The position numbers were made by a program, and so were the translations under genes. From Euphorbia lathyris (taxonomy: Eukaryota > Streptophyta > Magnoliopsida > Malpighiales > Euphorbiaceae), in assembly GCF_963576675.1 (NCBI RefSeq), contig NC_088916.1, forward strand, positions 15,476,501 to 15,540,500: a stretch of 64,000 nt of DNA. The letters are read 5' to 3'. Below are positions 10,375 through 21,431 of the stretch, piece by piece (position 1 is the first letter of the stretch; each line of letters starts with the position of its first letter). The notes under the pieces were generated by a model, which worked only from the letters and a program-made list of their open reading frames with translations, ran no database searches and had not been told where the DNA came from.

Positions 10375-10560
10375 ACGCGTGGCCTTCACGCGCCACCTGG
10401 GGGGGAGAAAACGCGTGTCTCCCCCCAGCCCGCCACGCGGCAGGTGCTGGTTGGCCAGCCGGTGCCGCGCTGGCGCCAGCTGGACCAACCAGCGCGTACC
10501 ACGTGGCAGAGGCCCCTCCACACGCGCCAGGCGCGTGTGGGCGCGTGGGGCCTCTTCCCG
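10375..10560 (+). other. GC-rich, palindrome-packed copia leader segment
   Basis: This stretch is far richer in G+C than its surroundings and contains nested inverted repeats. There is a perfect 23-bp palindrome at 10518-10540 (arms CCACACGCGCC and GGCGCGTGTGG around one A), enclosed by GAGGCCCC (10509-10516) and GGGGCCTC (10547-10554). Another pair is CTGGTTGGCC..GGACCAACCAG at about 10447-10493. Overlapping ORFs occur on both strands because stop codons are rare in GC-rich DNA; they are probably not coding. The RNA should fold strongly. 10561-10876 is T-rich leader with no gene. Confidence 0.75.
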
Positions 10561-10876
10561 TGACCAATTTTTCCCGTTTTTTTTACACAAACGCGTTTCT
10601 GAATTTTTTTGATTTTTGGGTATTTTTTCAAAATTTTTGGATGAGCAGTTTATACAATCTCTTTTCATTAGGGTATATTAAATATTTTAAATGTGTTATA
10701 AATGTTTTATAAACTCTCTAACAATATTTTATAAAATTGTTTATGTGTTATAAATGATTTTAAATCAGATTTAAGGAGGTCCCTACCACTATGACAATCG
10801 AGATATGTTTTGATTGGGAAAAGGTCTATGCATGTGGCACTAACCTTTTCTAGCGTGTCTTTGTTTTTGGATAGTC

Positions 10877-11419
10877 ATGGCAATCATTAGATTCACCCTA
10901 GTGGAGCCTGTAATGGACTATCAAGTGGCTATCAGGGAGATATTTCGCATTAGACTTTTGAAATGCAGAATGTCTAAGGAAGTGCGATGGGATGATGCAG
11001 ATGCTATTGTGCGTCACCTGATCGAGGTACAAGACCTTATGCAGTGCCTCATCCTTATGGGAGATTTTGATGGAGGTCATGATCAAATAATATTATTCTC
11101 CGGCCTTCTTGAAACCCTAAAGTCCTCTCCAAGACTCCATAGGCTATATTTGCATAGCTTTAACAGTTCTGGCTTGAATTGTGAACATTCCGTGTTATTG
11201 TTCTTAAATGAGCTAGATGAGCTGAATGTCACCTTACCTGTAAGTGACGATGGAGTGAGATTGAGGTCCGGGAGACAACTTAGGTCTGTCCAATACAGGA
11301 GGGTTTTCGGAGAGATGCCTGAAATGTTAAGGAGATCTGTGATTCGTTCATTCCCTCGCCCGTTCCGTGTAGGAGAAATTCCCTACATGGAAGAGATGGA
11401 AGATTTTTATGTTGGTTAA
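10877..11419 (+). CDS. Extra ORF of copia between 5' LTR and gag (unknown)
   Basis: An intact 180-codon ORF from ATG to TAA, after an 0.8-kb leader and 0.67 kb upstream of gag. I do not recognise any domain. The N-terminal two thirds look helical with alternating hydrophobic residues (IVRHLIEVQDLM, FSGLLETLKSSPRLHRLYL). A middle LNELDELNVTLPV segment precedes an Arg-rich stretch (LRSGRQLRSVQYRRVFGEMP) and an acidic C-terminus (MEEMEDF). No signal peptide or membrane segment is evident. Two blocks of it are recognisable in the older family-A relic at 2582-3014, so it is an ancestral part of the family, not a chance ORF. Nucleic-acid binding is only a guess from the arginines. Confidence 0.7.
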   Translation: MAIIRFTLVEPVMDYQVAIREIFRIRLLKCRMSKEVRWDDADAIVRHLIEVQDLMQCLILMGDFDGGHDQIILFSGLLETLKSSPRLHRLYLHSFNSSGLNCEHSVLLFLNELDELNVTLPVSDDGVRLRSGRQLRSVQYRRVFGEMPEMLRRSVIRSFPRPFRVGEIPYMEEMEDFYVG

Positions 11420-12092
11420 ATGAACCATTTTTGTTTTTGGTGTGGTTGTGGATTTAATTTTTGGAACAACTCTTTGGGGTTTATTATTCAAGTGTTATAA
11501 TTTTTGTTAGGATTTCTATTTGAATTTTTGTTTTCTAATGGATTTTTAATAAAAAAAAATTTTCAAATATGTTTGGATAATTTTTTATTTATGGCGTGAT
11601 TATTCAAATATGTTTGAATAACCATTGGGATCCTAATTTAATTATTATTCGATTTTGATTGGATAATTTTTGGTATGTTGGATTGGAATTGATGAGCTTG
11701 AATAATTTTATGTGAGCATTTAATTGTGATTTATTAAATCAATGATTAGTTATTATTGATTTAATGATTATCTTCGACCTTAGTAGTTAAGCTTAGTCAA
11801 CATTAAGATCGAAATAATAAATCAAAAGTCATCTTAATTCCTTACAACAACCATATTTTTGTAATAAGTTGCAAAATTGTTACTTGTGAGTAACAAAATT
11901 CTCTAAGCATTAATGTATCTAATTAGTTGGATCTAATACTAAAGTGTAAAGGTAATTTGAGCCACTTCGGTCTCATTTTCGAATCGAAATTTAGAATGAA
12001 AATTTGATTGATTAGATATAAGTTGTCTAGAGAATTAATGCGTGTATTGAACCTTTAATCACTTCTTACTAACCATTGTAGATCAGTCATCA
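11420..12092 (+). other. Noncoding stretch between extra ORF and gag
   Basis: AT-rich, without an ORF of note. How gag, which lies downstream of the extra ORF, is translated is not evident. I did not find a clear splice-site pair. Confidence 0.5.
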
Positions 12093-12967
12093 ATGGCAAC
12101 AGCTAGAAAGTCTATAGTTGCTGAACTCAACAAAGACCTGAAATTAAATGGGGATAACTATGAGGTTTGGCCAATAAAAATAAAGTATGTGCTTGAAGAG
12201 AAAGATGTGCTTACCCACGATGCTGTTTGTCGCCACCTTGAGCTAGAGGAGGATCACCTGGCATCGATTAAGATCAATGCTGAAGACCATTATGTGGGAG
12301 CTCACTCAAGTGGGAGGCGTTCTAATCCTCCAAGGCAAAAGCGTAAGCGCTTCTATGGCCAGGGCAAAGAGCAAGCCAAAGAGCCTGTGAATACAGAAAA
12401 TAGAAAGGGAAAGAGAACAAAGAACAGAAAGAAACCGAAGCTTTCACGTGTGAAATGTTTCAACTGCCAAGAAAAAGGACACTGTGCAAATGATTGCAAA
12501 GTTCCTAAGGTACACTACACTAACTCATGTGTGAGTGAAATAAATGTATCTAGCACTGTTCTCATAGCTGAACATGATCCTTTGTGGGTTGTTGATTCAG
12601 GTGCAACGGACCATGTGACGAAGGAAAGAGAGACCTTTGTCGAGTTCCGACGAACTCCAGTCGGTTCAAGATGGATCTATGTGGGACACAACTCGAGAGT
12701 TGTAGTCGAAGGGATTGGCACATGTAGATTGAGTCTACGTGGCGGTCAAACTCTCCTCCTACAAGATGTTCTCTATGCTCCGAATATTCGGAGAAACCTT
12801 ATTTCTGTGAACTCATTGTTAAGAATTGGATTTGCCTTTCTTTTTGCTAATAACAGTTTGCATTTAAGTTTGGATAATGAATTCTATGGTTCAGGATATG
12901 TACTGAATGGTTTGACTATTTTGGATGTTGAATTATATGACTCCAATAATTTTTCTGTTACTACTTC
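12093..12967 (+). pseudogene. Family-A copia gag-protease, N-terminal part (interrupted)
   Basis: Opens at ATG 12093 with MATARKSIVAELNKDLKLNG, the copia Gag N-terminus. At about residue 45 the reading jumps to CRHLELEED, which in full-length Gag lies near the end of the capsid-like domain, so most of the central region is absent although the frame stays open. A zinc knuckle CFNCQEKGHCANDC and a protease motif VVDSGATDHV follow. At 12967 the Tekay element interrupts the ORF; it resumes in the same frame at 34012 once one copy of the ACTTC duplication is discounted. Confidence 0.85.
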
Positions 12968-15000
12968 TGTCACGACCCAACCCGGGCCATGACCGGCGCA
13001 TAAATTAAATTAACTTTAATCTATGCTAGCCTTAATTTTGAACTAATAGAAATTCCAAAATTTACTAACAGAATATCAAAGTCATCTCAATTACATCAAT
13101 AAACCTTAAAAGAATCAAATGTGCAAGTCTAAACCTCAATACTCAAAATTCTCTAACGGATAAAATAAAGCTAAATTATTAAGCAGTCTCCTTCAGCATC
13201 AATCCAAGGGTTACCTCACGAACATAGACCTTAATCTGAAAAAGAAAGATTCAAAGTGGTATGAGATTTTCGTCTATACGAGCGAAAACCTCAGTGAGCA
13301 ATAGCTATAGCACACAGCAGAAAAGGAACAGACAGACATGCTGATACTTTTAAATTATAACAAATATAATTCAAAATATAGTATTTCAAAATCAGTTAAA
13401 TATAGGGCCAATATAAGATAATCAATGCAAAATGCTGACAATCAATTGTCAAACATAATACTGAAGCCTTTCAAAACATCAAAATTAGAATAATCAGAAA
13501 ATAAGGCAAAAGCTTTTAAAACACATGGTACAGTGTAACAGAGTGGTGATACTGCACACCACCAGGGCCAGATAAATGGTAAGCGCGCTACCAATAACAG
13601 ATACAGATAACAGATAATTGCCTTCACCGATCTTATGCATGATTCTAATGTTGACACAACTGACGACAAAACTGACAACTGACATCATGACTCGAAGACA
13701 AATGCAAAATCCTAATGTTATGAAAATCGGTGAGAGGCCAGATAACAGATATACAGATATACTGAGCACTTGTACCAGTTTGAAAACATATAGTATACAT
13801 ATATAAATCAGAAAATCATAACTGATTGAACAAATTATCAGATTTCTAAAATAAAAGTAATAACTGCGATGAATCGCGTATCAGAAAGTACAGATCATAT
13901 CAAATCAAATTTTAATAACCTCTTTGAAACTGATAATAAAACAAATCAACTATAAAGGCCTGTTCCCAGAATATATGCTCTAATACTAAGGATATTTAGT
14001 AAGCTTAAGGTTTAAAATATACGCTTTTATGAAAGAAAATATACGGTCAAATGTCAATTTTCGATAAACAGTTTTTCAGTCCGGTATTTCAAATCAATAG
14101 AGTCATGTACTATAATTACCACTCACCTGGAACTTAAGCCGATGTCAAATCCCGACAGCTCGTCTCTCAATCGATAGGAAGAATATCAGGATTTCCTATT
14201 GGTTCAATAACAACGGGGAATGAGCAAACTAATCTTATCATATCTAAACTAACAGGGACAATTAACATTTTATGGGAGAGTTAATTAAACCTTAATGAAT
14301 CACTAATTAAGAGAATTCAAACCATAAAACCAGCACTAATAATGTGAAAACAATTTGAAACAAAAATTGAAAACTCACAGCACCCACCTAACAATTAAAA
14401 TCCAAATTTCCATTATATAAAGAAAACAGATGCACAGCACCCAAATTGGTACAATGCAAGTTTTGAATTCCATTTATACCATCAAATTCTAATAACAATG
14501 ATATTAAATTAACCTTTGAACTCAAAGTATAATCAATTAACATAAAGACAGATAAGGGGAAAAGAACAAAAGAATAATAAGGTTAATTTATGGATAACTA
14601 TGAATTTCAAATGGTTTTTTTTTTCTTTTTCCAAGAACACCGACTGCACAAAAGGATTTACTATTTCTTTTTTATAATAGAAAGATGATGTCTATTATTA
14701 GCATCATGTATGTCTAAACGAAGGAATAAATATGGGTGCGTTTACCTGGTTGTCAAGAACGAGAGAGTTTGTGTAAAAAGAAGGTTCGCGATTCGCAATG
14801 GAGGAGCAAAAAGGAGGTTGCGGCTGATGTTGACTCCCCTCAGATAAGGTTTTTATTTTATTGGTATAAATACATATTAGGTCTTCTCAAATAAATAAGT
14901 TATTTGTAAAAAAAATGGCATTTTCATAATATTATTTATCAAAATAAGAAAAATGAAAAGAAATATTTTCAAAAGTACTTAAAAAAAATAGGATATTACA
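12968..15000 (-). repeat. 3' LTR of the Tekay gypsy
   Basis: 2033 bp; near-identical to 31980-34006. Small ORFs inside occur in both LTRs (for example 13442-13678 and 32454-32690) and are not genes. It contains the CACTGAGGTTTTCGCTCG-type segment common in Tekay LTRs, read on the minus strand. Confidence 0.95.
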
Positions 15001-15013
15001 ATCTCCCCCCCTA
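15001..15013 (-). other. Polypurine tract of the Tekay gypsy
   Basis: TAGGGGGGGAGAT on the minus strand directly abuts the 3' LTR, as expected for the plus-strand DNA primer. Confidence 0.85.
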
Positions 15014-15050
15014 AAATGAATTCGGTCCCCGAATTAAAATTATAAGGACA

Positions 15051-15650
15051 CTAACCTGAAATATCGAATAAATGAGGGTATCTAATTCGCATCTCGGATT
15101 CGGTCTCCCAAGTGGCTTCACTATTAGAGTGGTTTTGCCAAAGAACTTTAACTAAAGGAATTTCTTTAGAACGCAGCTTCCGAACTTGGTTGTCTAAGAT
15201 GCCAATGAGTTGCTCTTCATAGGTCAGATCATCTCTAACTTGTACAGTTTGAGGTTGCAAGACATGGGAAGCATCAGGAATGTATTTCCTAAGCATCGAT
15301 ATATGGAATACCGGATGAACCTTAGAGAAATCAGGTGGAAGAGCTAAACGATATGCAACTGCACCAATCCTTTCCAGAATCTCAAACGGCCCTACATAAC
15401 GCGGACTCAATTTTCCTTTCTTACCAAAACGCATGATTCCTTTCATAGGAGAGACCTTCAGAAACACATGATCACCGATCTGAAATTCTACATTCTTGCT
15501 CCTCGGATCAACATAACTCTTTTGCCTACTCTGAGCTGTTAAGAGTCTATCACGAATAACACGAACTTTATCTGAAGTCAACTGTATCAATTCAGGTCTA
15601 GTGAGTCTCATTTCTCTAACCTCATCCCAACAAATCGGCGACCGACACTA
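15051..15650 (-). pseudogene. Tekay integrase C-terminus with chromodomain-like end
   Basis: Contains the GPY/F-like segment (LSPRYVGPFEILERIG), the VHPVFHISMLRKY motif of chromovirus integrases, and an end resembling a CHDCR-type chromodomain (VLWQNHSNSEATWE). In chromoviruses this tail contributes to target choice in heterochromatin. It continues the upstream integrase frame but is separated from it by a TAG at 15648-15650, most simply a CAG to TAG change. Confidence 0.9.
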
Positions 15651-16379
15651 ACGACCATACAAAGCTTCATAAGGTGCCATCTCAATACTAAATTGATAGC
15701 TATTATTATAGGCAAACTCTACCAAAGGCAAATGATGATCCCAATTTTGGCCAAAATCAAAAATACAAGCTCGAAGCATATCCTCTAAAGTCTGAATAGT
15801 CCTCTCTGACTGTCCGTCCGTTTGAGGATGAAACGCTATGCTAAACTGAAGTCTTGTACCTAGTGCTTCTTGAAATTTCTTCCAGAATCGAGAAGTGAAT
15901 TGAGCACCATGATCCGACACAATAGAGACTGGGATTCCATGAAGTCTAACAATCTCATCAATGTATAACTGAGCAAGCTTAGAAAAATCATAAGTTATCT
16001 TCACATGAAGAAAATGAGCAGACTTAGTTAAACGGTCGACTATCACCCAAATGGAATCGTACCCTCCTCTAGTGCGAGGCAATCCTACCATGAAGTCCAT
16101 AGCAATATTCTCCCACTTCCACTCAGGAATAGGTAATGGTTGGAGCAATCCCGACGGTCTCTGATGTTCTGCCTTAACTTGTTGACAAGTAAGGCATTTA
16201 GCAACAAAGTCTGCAACATCTCTCTTTATTCCACTCCACCAGTATAACTCCCTTAAATCTCTATACATCTTAGTGGAACCAGGATGAACTGTATAAGCTG
16301 TACAATGTGCTTCCTCCAAAATTTCCCTTTTTAAATCATCAACATCAGGAACACACAGTCTAGTCCCATAACGAAGAAC
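15651..16379 (-). pseudogene. Tekay integrase core
   Basis: The zinc-binding part (CLTCQQVKAEHQ preceded by paired His) is followed by the DDE core: MDFMVGLPRT, IVSDHGAQFTS and DGQSERTIQTLED carry the two aspartates and the glutamate. The catalytic residues are intact. The frame runs on from the RT/RNase H ORF across a TGA at 16380-16382, so only nonsense codons break the polyprotein here. Confidence 0.92.
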
Positions 16380-18698
16380 TCAATCGACACCAATCACGAA
16401 GTCCTGAACCTTACCCTGGCAAACACCATCCCTAACTTTACACAATTGAGGATCTTCTTGTTGGGCTGCCTTGATTCTATCTAATAGAATAGGTCTAACA
16501 CGAAAATGAGCTACCAACGCTTCAGGTGTTGCCTCAAATTCTACTCCCTGATCAATCAGTTCATGTATGTCACTAATCAAAGGTCTCCTCACTAAAGAAA
16601 GATGAGCCAAGCTACCCCGAGATTTCCTACTTAAAGCATCTGCTACAACGTTTGCCTTTCCTGGATGGTACTGAATTGTGCAATCATAGTCCTTGAGGAA
16701 CTCTACCCATCTTCTCTGCCTCAAATTCAAATCACGCTGATCAAAGATGTATTTGAGGCTTTTATGGTCAGTGAAAATCTCACATGTCTCCCCATACAAG
16801 TAATGTCTCCATATCTTCAAGGCAAAGATCACTGCTGCCATTTCCAAATCATGAGTTGGATAATTCTGTTCATATTGCTTTAATTGGCGAGAAGCATATG
16901 CAATCACATGACCATATTGCATCAATACACATCCCAGACCAACCCTTGAAGCATCACAATACACTGTGTAGCCCCCGGATCCAGATGGAAGGGCTAACAC
17001 TGGTGCTGAAGTCAAATGAACTTTCAATTCTTCAAAACTCTTCTCACACGCTTCTGACCACTGAAACTTCACATTCTTTTGGGTTAACTTAGTTAAAAGA
17101 GAAGCTATTCGAGAAAAGTCTTGCACAAAACGTCGATAGTAACCCGCTAACCCGAGAAAACTTCGAATCTCCGACACTGAACTAGGCCTTGGCCAATGAA
17201 GAACAACATCAACCTTCTTCTGATCAACACTCACCCCATCTTTGGATACCACATGCCCTAAGAATGCGACACTATCCAACCAGAATTCACATTTTGAGAA
17301 CTTGGCATACAACTGGTTCTCTCTTAGGGTCTGAAGAACAAGCCTCAAATGTTGCTCATGTTCTTCTTTACTTTTAGAATGCACCAGAATGTCATCTATG
17401 AACACTATCACAAAACGATCAAGGAAGGGCTTAAACACCCTATTCATTAGATCCATAAAAGCTGCAGCAGCATTAGTGAGACCAAAAGGAATCACCAGAA
17501 ATTCATAGTGACCATACCTAGTCCTGAAAGATGTCTTAGGTATGTCAACATTTTTAACCCTCAACTGATGATAACCGGACCTCAGATCGATCTTAGAAAA
17601 GTACTTTGCACCCTGGAGCTGATAAAAAAGATCATCAATTCGAGGAAGAGGGTATTTGTTACGTATTGTGACCTTGTTCAACTGTCGATAATCAATGCAC
17701 AATCTCATTGATCCATCCTTCTTCTTCACAAACAACACAGGAGCACCCCAATGAGAGACACTAGGGTGAATGAACCCTTTGTCAAGCAAGTCTTGATGTT
17801 GTTCCTTTAACTCCTTTAGTTCAGCAGGAGCCATTCGGTAAGGAGGCATAGATATGGGTCTTGTTTCGGGTGCTAAGTCAACACAGAAATCGATTACTCT
17901 CTCAGGTGGCAAACCTGGCAAATCTTTAGGAAAGACGTCAATAAATTCATTCACCACATCAACATTCTCCAACTTGATACCCTTGGCTTGAGTATCCTTA
18001 ACATAAGCTAGAAACCCTTCACAGTTCTTATACAACAATCTTCTTGCAGCAATAGCAGAAATAAGACTATGAGGAGCCATGCTACGATCTCCTTGAAATT
18101 GAAATTCTATCTCCCCAGGAATTTTGAAAGTTACTAACTTGCTATAACAGTTTAAAGAGGCATGATATGAGGCTAACCAATCCATTCCCAAAAGCACATC
18201 AAAATCTAACATTTCAAGTAATGCAAGATCAGCTAAGAGTTCCATTTCCCCTACTTTTACTAAGCAATTCTTAAAAGTTAGATTTATGTCAAGGACATCT
18301 CCTATAGGTGTTGCCACAGATAACGGACAATCTAACATAGTGGGTGGTACACCAAATTTTATAGAAAAACAAGGAGAAACAAAGGAATGTGTAGCACCAG
18401 GATCAATCAAAACTCTAGCATCAAATGAACATACAGAAATGGTACCTGTCACCACTGCATTAGATGCCTGAGCATCCTGCTGTGTCAGAGCAAAGGCTCT
18501 AGACTGACCTCGACCTGCTGTTGCATGATTAGGAGCTGAATTGGGACCTCGACCACCCTGACCTCGACCTCCTGAAATCTGGCCTCTACCACCATACTGA
18601 GAAGATGGCTGGGTACCGATAAAAGGAGTAGAAATTGTATCCTGACTCACAGCTAGTGTTGTGTTACTGCTTGGGCAATCCTTTCTTCTATGTCCCAC
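16380..18698 (-). CDS. Tekay protease, reverse transcriptase and RNase H
   Basis: A 772-codon open frame. The protease motif reads [10 protein letters not shown], with Pro in place of the usual Ser/Thr after the catalytic Asp, which probably inactivates it. The RT has [25 protein letters not shown] and the FIDDILVHS active site. RNase H follows ([37 protein letters not shown]), then the integrase H-H-C-C zone begins beyond the stop. Gag lies upstream in other frames. Coding by homology is clear; function is unlikely given the protease change and downstream stops. Confidence 0.92.
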   Translation of the reverse strand: MGHRRKDCPSSNTTLAVSQDTISTPFIGTQPSSQYGGRGQISGGRGQGGRGPNSAPNHATAGRGQSRAFALTQQDAQASNAVVTGTISVCSFDARVLIDPGATHSFVSPCFSIKFGVPPTMLDCPLSVATPIGDVLDINLTFKNCLVKVGEMELLADLALLEMLDFDVLLGMDWLASYHASLNCYSKLVTFKIPGEIEFQFQGDRSMAPHSLISAIAARRLLYKNCEGFLAYVKDTQAKGIKLENVDVVNEFIDVFPKDLPGLPPERVIDFCVDLAPETRPISMPPYRMAPAELKELKEQHQDLLDKGFIHPSVSHWGAPVLFVKKKDGSMRLCIDYRQLNKVTIRNKYPLPRIDDLFYQLQGAKYFSKIDLRSGYHQLRVKNVDIPKTSFRTRYGHYEFLVIPFGLTNAAAAFMDLMNRVFKPFLDRFVIVFIDDILVHSKSKEEHEQHLRLVLQTLRENQLYAKFSKCEFWLDSVAFLGHVVSKDGVSVDQKKVDVVLHWPRPSSVSEIRSFLGLAGYYRRFVQDFSRIASLLTKLTQKNVKFQWSEACEKSFEELKVHLTSAPVLALPSGSGGYTVYCDASRVGLGCVLMQYGHVIAYASRQLKQYEQNYPTHDLEMAAVIFALKIWRHYLYGETCEIFTDHKSLKYIFDQRDLNLRQRRWVEFLKDYDCTIQYHPGKANVVADALSRKSRGSLAHLSLVRRPLISDIHELIDQGVEFEATPEALVAHFRVRPILLDRIKAAQQEDPQLCKVRDGVCQGKVQDFVIGVD

Positions 18699-19335
18699 CT
18701 GACCACAACCAAAACAAGCCCCAGTTGCTCGATGGCATGGAGAGTTACCATGGAATTTACCGCAAAGCTGGCAAGTAGGGAATGTTGATCTAGAGGAACT
18801 TTGACTATTCTGAGTACCAGTGGACTGAGCTCTCTGACCATATCTCTGATTATTCTTGGAGTATTGCCCTCCTTGACCAGGTAAGGAATGGGACCCATGA
18901 GATACTGAATAGCTACTTCCCCTACTATGCTAACCACTCTGGTTGTCATATCATGCACGTTTGTTCTGATCACGAGCCCTACGCTGATCATCAACATCTC
19001 CATCTGCCTGGATCGATCCACCACTTCCTCAAAGCTAGACAATCATAGAGGAGCAATTCGGTCTAACAGTCTATCCCGAAGTCCCCTCTCAAACCTCCTT
19101 GCCTTCCTCTCCTCAGTTGGAATAAGATGCTCACCGAAACGAGCAAGTCGAGTGAATTTCATTTCATATTCACTCACAGTCATGCCACCCTGTTTCAGCA
19201 CTTCAAACTCTAAAGCTTTAGCTTCCTTAACACTAGGAGGAAGGAACCTCTCTAAGAAAGAATCAGGGAACTGTGGCCAAAGGAAAGCGTTATCAAGTCC
19301 ATTCCCTCTATTGGAAAGATACCAACTACGCGCCA
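18653..19335 (-). pseudogene. Tekay gag, C-terminal part
   Basis: From 19335 down, the frame reads the Retrotrans_gag domain (FLERFLPPSVKEAKALEFE, MTVSEYEMKFTRLARFGEHL, EERKARRFERGL). It meets a TGA near 19043, most simply CGA to TGA. Then comes a frameshifted Ser/Gln-rich linker and two zinc knuckles near 18680-18770 ([13 protein letters not shown] and [14 protein letters not shown]). The N-terminal half is displaced to 31314-31819 by the copia insertion. Confidence 0.88.
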
Positions 19336-21418
19336 TGTTGGGGTTTAGTGTCCTATAGACAATTGTTCTAGGATACAAACTTAATGTAAATGAATTGTTC
19401 TTTATATCATTTGTTTTAATGAGATATATGTTTTATAACTATATAAAGGCAATCCCTTTTAAGCACTAAATAAAGTCTAATAAAAGGAAGTCCGTAAGTT
19501 TGTTTAAAGTGATTATAAAGTGTTCATACAAGCATGAAGTGAGACAAAACTTTATAATAAACTAATAAACTTAAAACCACCCCAAGTCAAGTGATATGTT
19601 TGGGATTGATATATCACTATTGAGACTTGTATGTAACAATGTCTTCTGTCCGACAGAAAGCTAATCTCACAACCTTCATATATACAAATATCTGGACAGT
19701 TACATAGATCCGATGAAAAGTTGTTCATTAGGATTGGGGATCCGATTTGAGATAACAGGATGGGTAGATTCATCCTTGTCACCTGTTTATCTCATTGGTA
19801 TTAATAGGTATAACTAATCCTCAGACTCAAAGGAATATTAATTGGTATTCTGGATTACGGAATGTGACGCTTTGACTCTGGTGTAACACGATCCTTAACA
19901 GAGATGACTCTGGGGTGTGAACAGTAGATGTTGGGTATCACAGGAAGTAATTGCGGAGTCGTTATATATTGGATTGAGAATTTATCACTCCCGATAAATG
20001 GGAGATACATCCATGGATCGCTTGTGGAAGACTCGAATCTAAATCCTTGCAAGGTGATAGCTTAAGAGTAAGAAATACAGATTTCACTTAACCTATCTTT
20101 TTGAGTTGACTCGGCCTGTACAAGTAAAACGAACGTCTCGCTATATGTGACTTGACATCACCCATAGTCATAAGATTCAGTTCAAGGATGTAGTTGATAA
20201 AGGATCGAATTATACTGTAACTAATACGGAAAGGTTAACGACAGAATCAACCTGTCTTCTTATAGCTCTGGGGGAATGATTACGGACTTGCTAATCACAT
20301 ACTCTGTACATCATTCCGTTATGCAAAGATTAAATATAATTCTTTGAAAATTAATTTAATAACGTTGCATACGGCTAGAAGCAATAAGAACCTAATGGGT
20401 CACACATAAGACTTGGAACCTAAAAGAGAGATAGATGTTAATTAATTGATGGAAGCCCAATTGAGCCCAATAAGGCCCATGGACCAAGGGGGTCGAAATT
20501 CATGTAGCTAAATACATGAATAATTAAATTGATTTTGTTAAATCCTAATTAGATTAGGATTATGAATTAAATTAATTAAGAGATAATAAGTTAGGAGTTT
20601 TAATTAGATTATTATACTCCTATTATTATCCAATAAGGTTATTATTATTATCCTTAATATATTATATATATAGTGAGATAATAATTAGGAATTCTATTCC
20701 GAATGGAATTCCTATTCAGTAACCTAATTCTATCTAACTAGGGATTAGATACAAGAGATTATAAATACCCCTCCCCCTTGAGATTTTCGAGATCCAAGAA
20801 AGCCATACCCTACTGTGATTTTCGAAAATCACCTAGTCCAAGAGAGAGAAAATTCGATACCCCTAGTTCGAGGATGAGATTTCTCTACGGCTTTGTTTGA
20901 TCAATTGATTTTCATCTATTTCTTTTATCCTTGATCTTGTGTTGATTAATTAGAGGCAATCTACTTTGGTTGCTATTCAACGGTTGATTCCAAATTAATC
21001 TTCTCGTGTTTTATTTCGTGTTTGGGAACTCGAAGAAGAAAAACAAACAAAAGGGAGAAATTCATTTTACTACTCCTACATCAGGTCAGTTCACGATTTC
21101 ACGGATTCCCGGAGATTGAACCGTCGGATCGTCGTGATTTTTGGACATGAGCTTCTAGACATATTCTTCCACGTTTACACCGAAGGGATTGTAGTTCGGA
21201 GGTCTGGAAGGTCTGTTTCGGATAGGGGCAGATTGGTAGACAGTTTCTATCTCTTTTGAAGTTGTGGGCACTTCGTTTGCAACGGTAGATAGAACTTCTA
21301 AAAGGTATTTCTTCTTATCCTTCTTTATATGAAATAACGGTTAACGGATCTTGTGGTTAAATAGAAATAAGTTAAAATTTTATATTTCCGCTGCTATACC
21401 TTAGCCTAATTTCCAACA
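19336..21418 (+). repeat. 5' LTR of family-B copia (element 1)
   Basis: 2083 bp, with TATA-like TTATAAATAC near 20758-20767. The same LTR family occurs at 28247-31308 and, inverted, at 61290-63155. Small ORFs shared by all copies (such as 19552-19782, 28463-28693 and 62707-62889) are LTR sequence and not genes. Confidence 0.95.
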
Positions 21419-21419
21419 G

Positions 21420-21431
21420 TGGTATCAGAGT
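21420..21431 (+). other. Primer-binding site (tRNA-Met type)
   Basis: TGGTATCAGAGT lies one base after the 5' LTR. It is one base off the canonical TGGTATCAGAGC seen at 10055. Confidence 0.85.

Noticed and set aside
10232..10712. Six overlapping ORFs on both strands in the GC-rich leader
   Set aside because: High GC content removes stop codons. The translations are Pro/Arg/Gly-rich in every frame and have no counterpart in the relic copy.
13442..13806. Small ORFs also found at 32454-32799
   Set aside because: They recur because they lie in the two LTRs of the Tekay element; no protein similarity.
19552..20052. ORFs repeated at 28463-28963 and 62436-62889
   Set aside because: All are inside family-B copia LTRs and show no domain; repetition is from LTR copies and not from a gene family.
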